A DNA stretch of 64,000 nucleotides from Cercis canadensis (lineage: Eukaryota; Streptophyta; Magnoliopsida; Fabales; Fabaceae): the NCBI GenBank assembly GCA_003255065.1, contig QAOA01003946.1, forward strand, positions 467,272-531,271. The letters are read 5' to 3'. Below are positions 12,359 through 24,900 of this stretch, one piece after another. The notes under the pieces are model-generated. The model saw only the letters and a list, made by a program, of their open reading frames with translations. It was not told the origin of the DNA and made no database searches. A program made the translations under genes and the position numbers. Position 1 is the stretch's first letter. Each line of letters opens with the position of its first letter.

Positions 12359-13147
12359 TAATACAATGTAGAAGTAAGTACATTTTTTTCCCACAAACTA
12401 AATTGAAAGCAACATTGCTTCTACACCCCCCTGGGTCCCCCCTCTAGATCAAAGATGATTCTATAATTAATATACTTTCATTAATTAGAGACATGCGCTG
12501 TTTATGATGTCTGGATTTTATATATATTGCAATTAGTCTACCAAATCATACTTGTATTAGGCGTCTGAAACATAATATTGTTAGTTTTAGGACACAGCAA
12601 GAAGTTGAATCTACATCCTATACATAAACTCCACTTTTTCATTTTTCAATCACCCTGAGGTGGCAACACAACATTGCTACATTGAATAAATTCCATCTAT
12701 ATGATCACTGCAATGGAAGAATTCAGTTGTATTTAATTTTATTTTAGTATAGCTAGGGAGCTGCCCACACAAACATGTGGGTTGTAATCAGCTAGGTTCC
12801 AAATGCATGCACAGCTTCTGAATTTTCACGAGTAGGAGGCAAAGAAAGACTAACAATATTAATTCCGAAAAGTCTTGGCAAATAGGGAATTACCTCTACT
12901 TTGTTTTTCTTCTTTCTCATGTCATCTCAATCAACAACCAGCTCGTTAAAATAATGCTAGTGATGCAATTTGTGCATTAATGATAAGTAAAAGCGGACGT
13001 TATATGTGTACAGATACATAGTCTGTAAAGGGTTCTGTCGTCAGTTGTCACTCAAAGGAATCCTACTAAAAAATCTTATCTAACTTCACTTTACGTTATC
13101 ACTCTATCAAGCCCTAGCCCTACAAAACTCAACCTTTGGCGCTTCTG
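12359..13147. other. Gene-free DNA between solo LTR and DUF1677 pseudogene
   Basis: AT-rich spacer. The last part is the presumed promoter of the second DUF1677 copy. No other feature was recognised. Confidence 0.5.
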
Positions 13148-13154
13148 TATAAAT
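13148..13154 (+). promoter_or_regulatory. TATA box of the DUF1677 pseudogene
   Basis: TATAAAT lies 56 bp upstream of the first ATG at 13204. A preserved core promoter suggests that the locus decayed recently or may still be transcribed. Confidence 0.45.
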
Positions 13155-13203
13155 ATAAGCATCAATTTTGTATCTTGAAGTAAAAAAGCAATCATATCTA
13201 TAC

Positions 13204-13773
13204 ATGCACATGCTGGACGAAGCATTCGTCAAAAAAGAAGAGCTCAAGCCTGTTCCTTTCATGGTACTGTAGCCACTATAATATATATTGTTGCCTTTCT
13301 TGCTTGCTTCTTAATCAATATATTTTGACTCTTTTTCCTTCTTTCTGCGCATGCAGCAGAGTCAGCAAAAGCTTCGAAAGGTGATCTCCGATGTGTCCCA
13401 CGAAATTGACAAATACTACAATTTGGAGAGCACAAGTACTGCTAGTACTATTGAAGACTTGAAGCAAGCTGAATGTCAATGTTGTGGACTCAAGGAGGAT
13501 TGCACTGCAGATTATACAACAGAAGTTCAGGATGTTATTGTGGAAATTGGGTTTGTGGGCTTCGTTCTGAAGCTGTTAAAGAAAGATTAGGGCGAGCTCG
13601 TAAAGTGGACATCATCACAGGGAATTTGCCAGAGACATAGCACCACCACTAGGCTTAACCCCAAACTCTCATTAACTCGTTCGACGAGGGACATAGTTAA
13701 ACGAAGTTCAGAGAATAGGAATTCCATGGGCGTAAACAAACCAAAGATTGCTCGAAGCATTAGCTATCCCTAA
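13204..13773 (+). pseudogene. Frameshifted DUF1677 paralogue
   Basis: Second DUF1677 copy with a likely 20-codon first exon (13204-13263, starting MHMLDEAF) and a short GT..AG intron (13264-13356). The second exon encodes the family core AECQCCGLKEDCTADYTTEV. Near 13536 one base appears to be missing; in the shifted frame the expected continuation CGNWVCGLRSEAVKERLG is readable. A further shift after about 13600 is needed to reach the conserved tail with KRSSENRNSMG and IARSISYP, which ends at TAA 13771-13773. Even in the corrected frame the second core cysteine pair reads CGLR instead of CGLC. An unbroken frame would give only a 79-residue protein from 13351. Sequencing error cannot be excluded for single-base shifts. 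Confidence 0.8.
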
Positions 13774-16700
13774 GATTGAATTATACTAACTAAATTAGCA
13801 CTCTAATTGCAATGCTCTGTAGCAAGTTTAGTCAGATAACTGTTGCCGAATTGCTTTTCTATGTTGACATATTGGAAACAAGATTTTGGTTTCATTTTAT
13901 GTATACTTTATTTGCAGTCTATATATTTGGATCCATTCTTTCATTTTGGTGTTCTCTCAAGAGACTCTCGCAGTTCTCAAACAGTGGAAGTTTTCCATCT
14001 GATCCCTGCATGGGTTCTATATTTCTTTGGAAAAATAAAAATAAGAAATAGGAGTAATAGAGAAGGTATAAAACTATAAAATGGCGGTCCTAGGTCTCTA
14101 CATAGACTTCTTGTTTATGATGGAGTTGGAGTGTAATAATTGTTAAATGGTCCCGCCTTAATTAATAATTCCCATCCCCTAATCCTTAATGGGTATTTCA
14201 CCAATGATAGCTTTATAGTTGGGGTAAAATCTCATATACCACGTCACTTGCATAGGTGTAATAAATCCCACTTTCAGAAGTATCCATTGTATGATGGACC
14301 ACCCTATCCAAAATTGCCTTGAGAAAATATTGAATTATCCCTTCCTTCTAGATGTTATCTCTCTCTAAATTTTGTATCAACAACACCCATCTGACGCCAG
14401 AGAATTTTTCTCTCTTTTTTTTTTTTTTTAAAAGGAAGTAACTTGTTTATCATTTTTATCTATTAAAAGTTACACAACGAAAATAATTTATTTTCTCCCA
14501 TAATTTAAATTTATCTAATTTTAATGAAATTTAAATCTACATTTTCAGGATAAAATACTCAGTGCTCTATGTGTCTGCTTTGAAGACAGAAGAAAGTAAG
14601 AAGAAAACCTCACATGCCCCGCTAACTAATTTGTCTGGACTTATATGAGTCTCTATATGTATATAGCTGCTTATTTGCTAAAGCCCATAAATTGCCACCA
14701 AATATGTAATGCCCTAACCTCTTATAAGAAGGCCCATACATCTTTCTACCGACCCTATTTGAAAGTAATCCAAGACTATCTCTCTCTTCTTCTTCTTCTT
14801 CTTGTTCTGATTATGAACCTAAGCCTAAGACTATCATTTCCAAGTACTCTTCAATTAAAAAAAATAAAATAAAATCCGTGTACTCTTATGTTCAAGTCAG
14901 AAGAGAGTACTTTTTCTCCCTATGTGTGGGTGTGAACTTGAGTTTTCTATATTACGACGTAGCCTAATTATCCAATTTCTTTTACTGAAAAAAACATAAT
15001 CAGTTTATGGTATTAAGCATAATGTCTTACAATTTTCACACACACCAAAAAAACGCTAAATATCTCGTAGCATGAAAAGAGGATATGCTGTGAAGAGCTC
15101 AATGACATTCATTTCCTGTGACATTAGATTTAGAGAAATGGGGAAGAGGATAAGATGTTATGTTCATGGTAAGTCTTAGATATGCTGAGGATGAGATAAA
15201 TATTGAGTGGCTCAGTACGTGGTCGAAGACAGACTTATGTCCAAACTTCAGAGAAGATTGACACTGGACTATAAAATTGATAATCTTAAGCCAAATTAAT
15301 TAATATAATTTTATAATCACTAGCTACATACCAAAGGTATCATTTAGTCTAGCTTGATTTATTCTATATATAAGCATGTTTAGGTGAAAGACAAATATCA
15401 TGGTAAGAGTTACAACAAGGAAAATTAAGGTTTGGAGTCAACTCCAGTACTTCCATCAACTTAGTGACAATAAGTAACTTGAAATTAAGCTTTTGACCAG
15501 ATTTTAGATGCATGATAAGTCACTACTTCGGCTCATCTTCGTCGTAGCAAATATATACAGTTAGTTACTATAGACACGAACATGTGTGCGTGCATGTGAG
15601 AGATAGAGAAAGAGCGAGGAGAGCGTCTAAGTCATATTTTAGATCCTAATGCAAAACTTTATTCTGCATCACCTATCATAAAACATCTTTAACATATTAA
15701 TTTTATACAAATCATCTTTAACTTTATTTCATTCATTGTCTATTTGTCTGCTTGTTTGTTCATACTGATTTATAAATCTCTTGCCAGCTTAAATTCCAAA
15801 GAAAGAAAGGGTTTCTAGATGGGTTTCATGTGCATGATTAACAAAGGATTTGATTATAATTCAGCACTTTTGGAGGAATCTAAGAGTTTTGACACCAAGC
15901 ATGACACGGGTTTAGGCCATGTGGTGCTCAATTTTGGTTCATCCGCCCACTAATCCTTGTTGGTGAGTTAGTCACCATCTTAGTGGACCCTTTTAGCCTA
16001 ACATTTTTAGATTATAGTGCTCTTTTTTTATAAAAAGAAAATGGATACTACTTCATTTTATTCTCTTTGAAAGTGCATAAAAACTTTCATGTTAGATAAT
16101 AGTGCTTAATCTATCAAAGAATTGTTAAAGTTTTAGCTAAGTGATTGAACTGGACCACTAAATAAGAACATGAAGCCCTACAAATTTCAAAAAGAGAGAT
16201 TCAGATCCTTATTCAAGGGAAATGGGTCGGCTCCACGTCAAGCATATCTCACTTAATTAATTTAAGAAAATAAAATAAATCAGTACATTATTATGCGAAT
16301 CATAAAGATTACTCCTATATATACCGATAAAAAGCCGTACATTAATTAGTATAAGTACAAACGAAAGACTAAACCTAGTTTTAGACGTCAAAGCTCTTTA
16401 CAGCATATTGGCATAAATTCACTTTTCCACATTAATTATTTGTGAAGTGGATGGTCTGAATATGCATTATTTAATCATGCAATATATATATTTATTTATT
16501 TATTTATGAAAGCTTCCCAATAAGAGTAGCAAAAGTAATCATACCCGAATTTAATAAATGATTGGATTTTAGGGAGAGAGGTTTGTGCGTATATATGTAA
16601 GTGCTTACTACTTAGCACACTAAAATCTCATGACTAACCCAACCCAACTATATTGAGCAATTAATTAATATTAATTAATGTGGGAGCAAAACAGGTAAGT

Positions 16701-18265
16701 AGAGCAATAAGGTTGCGTTCTATACATACAGGGATGCTCTTTCTACATTATAAAATCTTAATAAAGTTAGGGTTTTAAAGAAGCAAGTGGGAATGAAGGG
16801 CCAATGAAGAAGAAAAAGAAAAGAAAGGGAAAGAAGCGTGGCTTGGCATGGAGGAGTAAGGGATTTGGATTGGGATATTGGAAGTGTAAAACCCTAGAAA
16901 ATGGAGATGGGCAAAGCATGCTGGGTGTGACAAAGACCACACATCTGTATATTCCTTCGAGAAAGACACAGTGGGTCCATTATTCTTCAAAGCACAGAGA
17001 GAATAGGGAGAAGAGAAGAAGAAGAAAAGAGGATTAATAAAGTGAATGTGCGCACGAGTACTAGTGTATGTAACGTAAAGACACCTAACTTTTTCTTTAC
17101 ATTCTTCTACTTTTTCATTTCTCTTACTGCTCAAGTGCCCCACTGCTCTGCTTATTCCTCTTTGCCTCACTGATCGTAACTCCTATATCTCTGTTACTAC
17201 ATTATTCACTTTCCCTTTTCTCTCTCTCTCTCTCAAAGTTTTCTTTTTAATTAGTTTTATTACTATATCTCTTTCTACTAACACTGAGAATCCAATATAT
17301 GAATATAAAGTCCAAACAAAAGGGGTTCAACAATTTTGCTTTTCAACATGCAGAGGTTGGAAGAAAGCTGATCATGCTTCACTAACTTTGACCCTGATTC
17401 ATAATATAATTACATTAGGACCCAGTTCACTTTCTTCTGTGGCATGTGTCATCAATTAAGAGTAAGTCCAAAGGATAGTATGAATGAATGATTAATTTGT
17501 CATAAGCCGGTCTCGCAAAATAATTAACATCGCAACAGCTGTTTTAACGTTAAACTTGAACCTTCAATCTCTACTTTCCTTTCATTTTAACTCAAATATG
17601 TGATTTCAAAACTTTTTTATTTTTAAATATAAATATGTTTTATTTATGAGTTTATTGTGACTCGAGACAATTTGCATGGAAGGGAACGTCTAAATGTCAA
17701 ATCCAGTTCAACGATCGGATGAACATGTCCTTCAAAATAAAATGCCATTAGCTAGTGATTTATAATTGCTGTGTTATATGATATTGGTTGTGCCTTTTCC
17801 AAACATATATGATCAGTCCCTAAATACGCAACAGCTTGCGTTCAAATTTGTATACAAAGTGGCAATCTTCATAATGAAACTTGATTACAACGTTAAAAAA
17901 CCCCTTCCAAAAGCAAAAATCTGCATATGTTCTCTTAAGTGATGCCTGTAAAATAAGTACAACATCAGAGGGATACATATTCGTCCACCACACATTCATC
18001 ATTGAGAACTTCAATTATCTCTCTCTTCAACGGTTGTAGAAAAATCCTTGTCACTATCCCAATCCCAAGTGCTCAGTGAGTGAGTCAGTCAAAAAAGAGC
18101 ATTTTGGTAAATATAATCCGACAAAATCAGAGCCTTTTCCCAACATCTGTCCCTGTTTCTCTTTCAACCGTTCTTGTTCAAAACATCCATATAAAAGAAG
18201 TCAAGGTGCAGTTTCGTAATTATATCCCAACTCAATGCCTATTTCCAGGCCTTCAACCTTCCATC
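13774..18265. other. 4.5-kb gene-free region upstream of SKM1
   Basis: AT-rich DNA with CTT and CT microsatellites (about 14787-14805 and 17219-17235). The longest frame, minus strand 16775-17170, is low-complexity (phenylalanine and serine runs from A/G-rich sequence) and has no recognised domain. The final kilobase probably contains the SKM1 promoter. Confidence 0.5.
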
Positions 18266-18273
18266 TATTTAAG
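18266..18273 (+). promoter_or_regulatory. TATA-like box of the SKM1 gene
   Basis: TATTTAAG lies upstream of a CT-rich leader (CT microsatellite at about 18371-18393). It would give a transcript start near 18300. The leader then appears to contain an intron from 18465 (GTACGTAAC) to 18754 (TTTTTACAG), just before the coding exon. Confidence 0.4.
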
Positions 18274-18851
18274 CACCCATACATTCCTCTCACTCACGTC
18301 CCGCCCATCTTCTTCAAATAGTAGTTCAAACCTCTTTCTCTCTTCAATTCCTTCATTCCTTTTCAATCTAAATTTATCTCTCTCTCTCTCTCTACCTAAT
18401 TTTTAACTTCATCAAGAGAAGCAACAGCAAATCAAACTAAGTACTCTCGAATTATGTGCTTTTGGTACGTAACTAGATCGATCTTGTACCAAAGTTACTT
18501 TTGCAATTTAAGTCTGTTCATCACTTGTTCATAGTGATTATTGATTAATTCAGTTTATCATTCATGGCTTACCAGCAAATGTTGCACGGTTTTTCATTTT
18601 TGTTATAGATAGATATCTATTCAATATAATTAATGTATATTTAATACATCTATCTTTCAGCCCTTTCGCCTTTATTTTTTCTTTCTAAATTAATAGACTT
18701 TGATCAGTTAAATATTTAAGAAAGTGTGTTAATCATTCTATGCACTTTTTACAGCTTAATTGGGATCCGAGGAGTTAATTATACAAAGGCAGAGAGATAA
18801 TTGATTAACTCGATTCCGAAGAAAAAAATAAAAAAGGGCTGTGTGGCAGAC

Positions 18852-21800
18852 ATGGCCAAAGGAACTGAAACGTTTGGAATCTGCTTCACGTTTATGTGGC
18901 TGTTCATGTTGATGCTCAACATTAACAATACTCGAGCATCGGATGAAGGTGAGCTTTTGTTATCCTTGAAGGCTTCTATCAAGGACGACCCTCTTCACGT
19001 TCTCTCCAACTGGCTTCTCACTTCTTCTAATTCCACTATCTGCAAGTGGCATGGTATCACCTGCGACAACTCGTCCCAAGTTATTGCCATCGAGCTCTCC
19101 GGTACTAACATCTCCGGCAACATTCCCTCTTCCATTTTTCATCTGCCACACGTTACAAACATCGACCTCTCCAACAATAAGCTCACTGGGGAAATCCTTC
19201 TCGACTATCTTCCTCTCACAACAATATCTCTTCGTTACCTCAATCTTAGCAACAACAATCTAACGGGTTCGCTGCCGCAAAGACTGTTTTCCATGTCGTT
19301 TTCCCGCCTCGAAACTCTGGACCTCTCAAACAACATGTTCTCCGGGAAAATAGCAGACCAAATTGGATTGCTTTCCAGTCTAAGATATCTTGATCTTGGT
19401 GGAAACGTGTTAATGGGAAAAATCCCAGATTCCATCACCAACATGTCAAGTTTACAATACTTGACCTTGGCTTCGAACCAGTTAGTGGGTGAAATCCCAA
19501 AAGAGATTGGCCTAATGAAGAGCTTGAAGTGGATTTACTTTGGTTACAACAACCTCTCAGGTGAGATTCCGAAGGGAATTGGAGAATTGGTTTCTTTGAA
19601 TCATCTTGACCTTGTTTATAACAATCTCACTGGACAAATTCCTGAGTCTCTGGGAAATCTCACTGATCTTCACTATCTCTTTCTCTACCAAAACAAGCTC
19701 ACGGGTCCAATTCCTCCATCCATTTTTGAGATGAGAAAGCTCATTTCTCTTGATCTCAGCGACAATTCTCTTTCCGGTGAGATTCCCGAGCTTGTAATTG
19801 AGCTCCAGAGATTAGAGATTCTTCACCTTTTCTCCAACAACTTTACCGGTAAGATTCCAAAGGCCTTAACCTCTTTGCCTCGCCTTCAAGTCCTTCAGCT
19901 ATGGTCAAACAGATTAACGGGTGAGATTCCAAAGGAGCTGGGAAAGCATAACAATCTCACCGTTTTGGACCTTTCCACCAACAACCTTTCTGGGAAAATC
20001 CCAGACAAGTTATGCGACTCTGGCAATCTCTATAAGCTTATCTTGTTCTCTAATTCTCTTGGAGGGCAAATCCCGAATAGCTTGAGTTCTTGCAGAAGCT
20101 TAGGGCGAGTGCGTCTCCAGAACAACAGGCTTTCAGGTAAATTACCATATGAATTAACGAAACTGCCACAGATATACTTCTTGGATATCTCTGGCAATCA
20201 ACTCTCTGGAAGAATTGATGACAGGAAGTGGAATATGCCTACGCTTCAAATGCTGAATTTGGCAAACAATAACTTCTCCGGGGAGTTACCAAACTCATTT
20301 GGAAGTGAAAAGTTGGAGAACCTGGACTTATCGGAGAATCAATTTTCGGGTTATATTCCGTCTGGGTTTGGAAGCTTATCGGAGCTGATGCAATTGAAGC
20401 TAAGCAATAACAAGCTTTCTGGTAATATTCCAGAAGAAGTTTCTTCATGCAAGAAGCTAGTCAATTTAGATCTCAGCCACAATCAGCTCAGTGGCCAAAT
20501 CCCGGTAAGTCTTGCTCATATGCCGGTTCTCGGTTTTCTTGATTTGTCAGAAAACCAATTGTCCGGTGAAATCCCACACAACTTGGGAGGAGTGGAATCT
20601 CTTGTTGAGGTAAATATATCGCACAACCACTTTCATGGCAGGTTACCTTCCATTGGTGTTTTTCTTGCCATTAATGCTAGTGCAGTCACCGGCAACGACC
20701 TTTGTGCTGGCGAGAGTGATAGTTCAAGCGGTTTACCACCATGCAAAGGCTATAAGAATCCGTCTTGGTGGTTTATTTTCCTATGTTCTCTAGTGGTATT
20801 AGCGGCATTTGTTATGGCTGCTTTTATCATAGTTTTTGTCCGTAGAAGAAGGAATTTGGAGCTGCAAAGAGTGGAAAATGAAGATGGCACCTGGGAAATG
20901 CAATTCTTTGACTCCAAGACCTCGAAACTGATCACTATTGACGATGTCATGTCTTGGTCAAAAGAAGGAAATCAGATTTCCAAAGGAAGGAACTGGGTTT
21001 CATACAAAGGGAAGTGCATGGCAAATGACATGCAATTCGTGGTCAAAGAAATCAATGACCTAAATTCAATTTCAATGAGTTTCTGGGATCAAGTGGTGGA
21101 GGCTGGGAAGCTTCGGCATCCAAACATAGTTAATTTAATCGGAATATGCAGGTCTGGTAAGGGAGTGTACCTGGTTTATGAATATGTTGAGGGAAAGAGT
21201 CTGAGCCAAGTTCTCAGGAATTTGAGTTGGGAACGACGACGGAAAATTGCTGTGGGGATTGCGAAAGCACTAAAGTTTTTGCATTGCCATTGTTCACCCA
21301 GTGTTTTGGTTGGTGACATGTCACTGGAGAGAGTTCTGGTGGACGGAAAAGATGTCCCTCGCCTGAATTTGAGCCCTCCGGGAATGCTTTCTACGAACGT
21401 CAAGGGTTTCATTTCTTCCGCTTACGTTGCACCAGGTATATCATTTGACTATTTTGCCCCCTTATACTTTCATTACATGCAAACTTATATACACATTAAC
21501 ATTATATTGCGACATTTACGTTGGGCTATAATGGAAATTCAGATTATTATTATTATTTGTTTAAAAAAAAAAACATAGGCAGAATAATGAAGTTGGTTTG
21601 TCCAATTAATTAATTTTCAGAAGTGAGAAATAGCAAAGAGGTGACAGAGAAGAGTGACGTTTATGGATTTGGACTTATTCTGATCGAATTATTGACGGGA
21701 AGAAGTCCGGTGGCGGTGGACACAGAAATGGGAATGCACGACCAGAAGAGCATCGTGGAGTGGGCCCGCTACTGCTATTCGGACTGTCTTCTGGATATGT

Positions 21801-21997
21801 GGATTGACCCCATGATGAAGGGTGACGAGTTTGCCTCCAATTCCAACACTCATAACGACATCGTTCAGATAATGAACTTAGCACTTCACTGCGCCGCCAC
21901 TGATCCCACAGCAAGGCCATGCGCAAGCCATGTCTTCAAAACCCTAGAGGCTGTTGCCAGACCCAGTTTTTCCTGTGTTTCAGCACTAAAACTATGA
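18852..21997 (+). CDS. SKM1: SKM1-like LRR receptor pseudokinase (2 exons)
   Basis: Plasma-membrane leucine-rich repeat receptor-like protein closely resembling Arabidopsis SKM1 (At2g25790), reported as a receptor for a CLE peptide in pollen-tube growth. Exons 18852-21435 and 21621-21997 (phase-matched, 2961 nt) encode 986 residues. Order: signal peptide (about 1-30), LRR N-terminal cap with CKWHGITC, about 20 LRRs with the LxxLxLxxNxLSGxIP pattern, transmembrane segment WWFIFLCSLVVLAAF (about 637-660) followed by RRRR, then a kinase-like domain. The invariant Lys survives (VVKE, about 732), but the glycine loop is unrecognisable, HRDLKPEN reads VGDMSLER, and DFG is replaced in RLNLSPPG, so it is probably catalytically inactive, as in the family. 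I start at 18852 because its context is strong and it leaves a clean signal peptide; an in-frame ATG at 18801 would add 17 residues. Confidence 0.93.
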
Positions 21998-24900
21998 ATC
22001 CATCTCCATCTCTTTTCTTCTCTGACCCTTTATATATCTTATTTGTTTTGAATTTTGTTTTTTTTTTCTTGTTTATTGAAAATATATATTGTTAGTTTTA
22101 GCTTAATTAAGTTGTTAATTTTAAGTGATTGTTAGGAAAATGTTTTTGTTTGTTATATATCATGGGGTATGCGCTTGACATACTAGTACCGATCGAGTGT
22201 AAAAGTAAATGTAGATAAACTGAATGCCACGAATTAATTATATGAATACAGCCTTTTATTCCCCTGGGAATTCTTTTACTGATTATCTATTATTTTTCAA
22301 TTAATTAGCTAGCTAGGGTTAATGCCTTTTTTTCCTCCCACAGCTACAACAGATTTGATGCGATGTAAGAATTGAAGGTATATATAGTTTTACCGGCCTT
22401 GAATTCATGCATGCTAACAAAACTAGTTTCACCGTTTCTTTCTACACTGGCCTGTTATATCATGAATTCATGCATGCATGCATGAATGAACATATAGAAA
22501 ATTGGTAGGACAAATTAATGGTTGATTATTGGATTAAGTATAAGTTATTAATTAAAGAGCATTGAAAATCATGGTGCAAGGTGAAGGGTGTAGCTAGGCA
22601 ACAATAACACTCATATTGCAGGTGAGGGGACCACTTATTGTTTAGGGTTTTGATGAATGATGATAGTTTTTGTCCCATTGTCGGACAGTCTTTGCAGAAT
22701 GCCAGACCAAAACATACAGAAAAATGAAAAGAAAAGAAAAGAACGAAAGAGAGAAACAGCTTCAATGCTAGAATATATATATATCTATATATATATATAC
22801 ATGTAAGCGTACAAACACGCACCTCGAACTGCATGCCTAAATTCAGTTTGCTCCAATGCAGCTATGCCTACTGCTAGATTCAGATTTCAAAACGCACTAC
22901 CTAGCTGCTTTGTTTATGTGCTACATATACACAATTCACAGATCAAATTGAATTAGCTAGGCTAAAATTTAAAAAACATGTTTTTACTCTTTTTATTACC
23001 AAGCACATCCTTATTACTATGCCCTATACATGGTATCGAGATATCAATTACTTAGCCTAAAATTCTAGGTCGGTTTGAGATGTTTCATTATTCCCTAAAT
23101 AAATTTAATTAGTGTTAAAAAATAGTTTTCTTGTTAATTAAATGTATTTCGAATTAAAGGTAGCTTTGGTTTGGCTGCCACCTAATGATGCAATCACATT
23201 CCATGTTCCAATTGCCATAATAACACAATCACAAATCTGATCCGCAGACAGACATTCAAGAGGAATCCTATCGGTATATAGAATTATAATATAAGGTCCT
23301 GCATTTTCCTTTTTGGGTTTGAATGCAAACACTGTAATTGAGAGCTTTAGCGATTTTATGATTATTGGATTCATAAAAGTTGAGCGATTTTAGATTTCTT
23401 TCTTCTGGGAGACTCATTTGTCCTTTTTTGAGTCATGATGTAGGTTTGAATCTATTATGATGGCTGCACATTGACAATTACTGATGATGTGCGTCTACAT
23501 CTCTTTTTTCACTAAATTAAGCTAGCTTAAATCAAACTCAACCATTCATGATTCGTTTTTGCGTTAACTGGCTCTGACTCCTACAACAATGAACATGTTC
23601 CTAGTTCAACATCTCAATGTAATTATCCTAACCCAAATTAACTACGCTTCTCATGTATTCTTCCTTTCTCATATCTTCTTAATTAACTATATACAAAACC
23701 TATTTCAGAACAAACCTAATATTAATATATAGAAAGAGAACCAATAAAATATAAGGGTTCAAAATAAAACATTAATCCTTATCTTGATCTGTGTTAGTGA
23801 ATGATTAAGCACTAAATGCAGTCCACTTAATTAGGTAAAAGTAGTAGTACATTGGGGATCTTTCCAACCAGGCCTGACCACAAACTTTCTTGTGACCCAC
23901 CTTCCTTCCATGTTATAAAATAATGATAGTGCTGAGTTTCTTTTTACATTTGTTTTTTCCCCCATTTTATGGCCTCTAAGTAATGATGGGTGTGCAAGAA
24001 TCCTTTTCTCTTTTGTTCAATCAGAACTCATGAAAGGGTTTCCACAGTTAGAAGATTCCATCAGTAAAGATGAGTCTAAGCATAAAAATATAAACTAGCT
24101 GACATTATGAGGAGCAAACCAGCTCAGTCTGGCTGGCATGGATATACATGATATCTCTTTTGCAATGTTTTTTCTTCTCAAAAGCCCCAAGATTTCAATT
24201 ATAGCTCTTGGAGACCATGCAAAAGGTTCTTTGGCTTCATTCTTTCAATTCAAAAAGCTCCTTTTCCTCTGAATTTCTTTTGTAAAGTCTTCTTCTTTGG
24301 ATTTAGGAAGAGTTTGAAATATGTCCTCAGAATTTTCTCTCCCCCTTTTTGTTTACTTTGCAGATCACGACATAAACATTATTCATGGATGCTTCTCTCT
24401 TACAAGACAGCTGGTTTTATTTTCAGATGTTAATGTTCTAAAACTAATTGGTACCCATACAGTGCAACCCATCGGATATTGCAACACCCACCCACTTAAC
24501 ACAATTCATGGAGTACAGTGTGGGAAAAGGGGGTCAAGTGCTAGTTAGTGTTTATTGACTGAATCACTAGCAAAAGTTTAAATATGAAAACTACTAGTAT
24601 TCTTCATATGTTTACAAAGCTACATAGATATATAGGTAGCTCCACCTAAATTTTCTTCTTTTTAAGGTTAAGTGGAGTCATCTGCAAGTTTGTTAATCCT
24701 AGAGTTACGTTAGTAGTAGTATTACCCATAAATGAACACAACAAGAAATTTGTGAAAGATTTGTAAATTATGTTTGTTCATGTATCCCTTGTTCTATAGC
24801 TAAATATGATTTGTTGGTTTATCCCAAATACGACGTGCTCTATAATAAGACCAATGTATACTGAAATTAAAGAAAGAAGATGAGATACTTGAGAGAGAAC

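Noticed and set aside
16775..17170. 131-codon minus-strand frame
   Set aside because: Composed of Phe/Ser runs from A/G-rich DNA, no domain, no splice partners.
21436..21578. Read-through of SKM1 past exon 1
   Set aside because: The sequence after CCAG at 21435 is intron-like and AT-rich; the kinase domain continues in phase from 21621.
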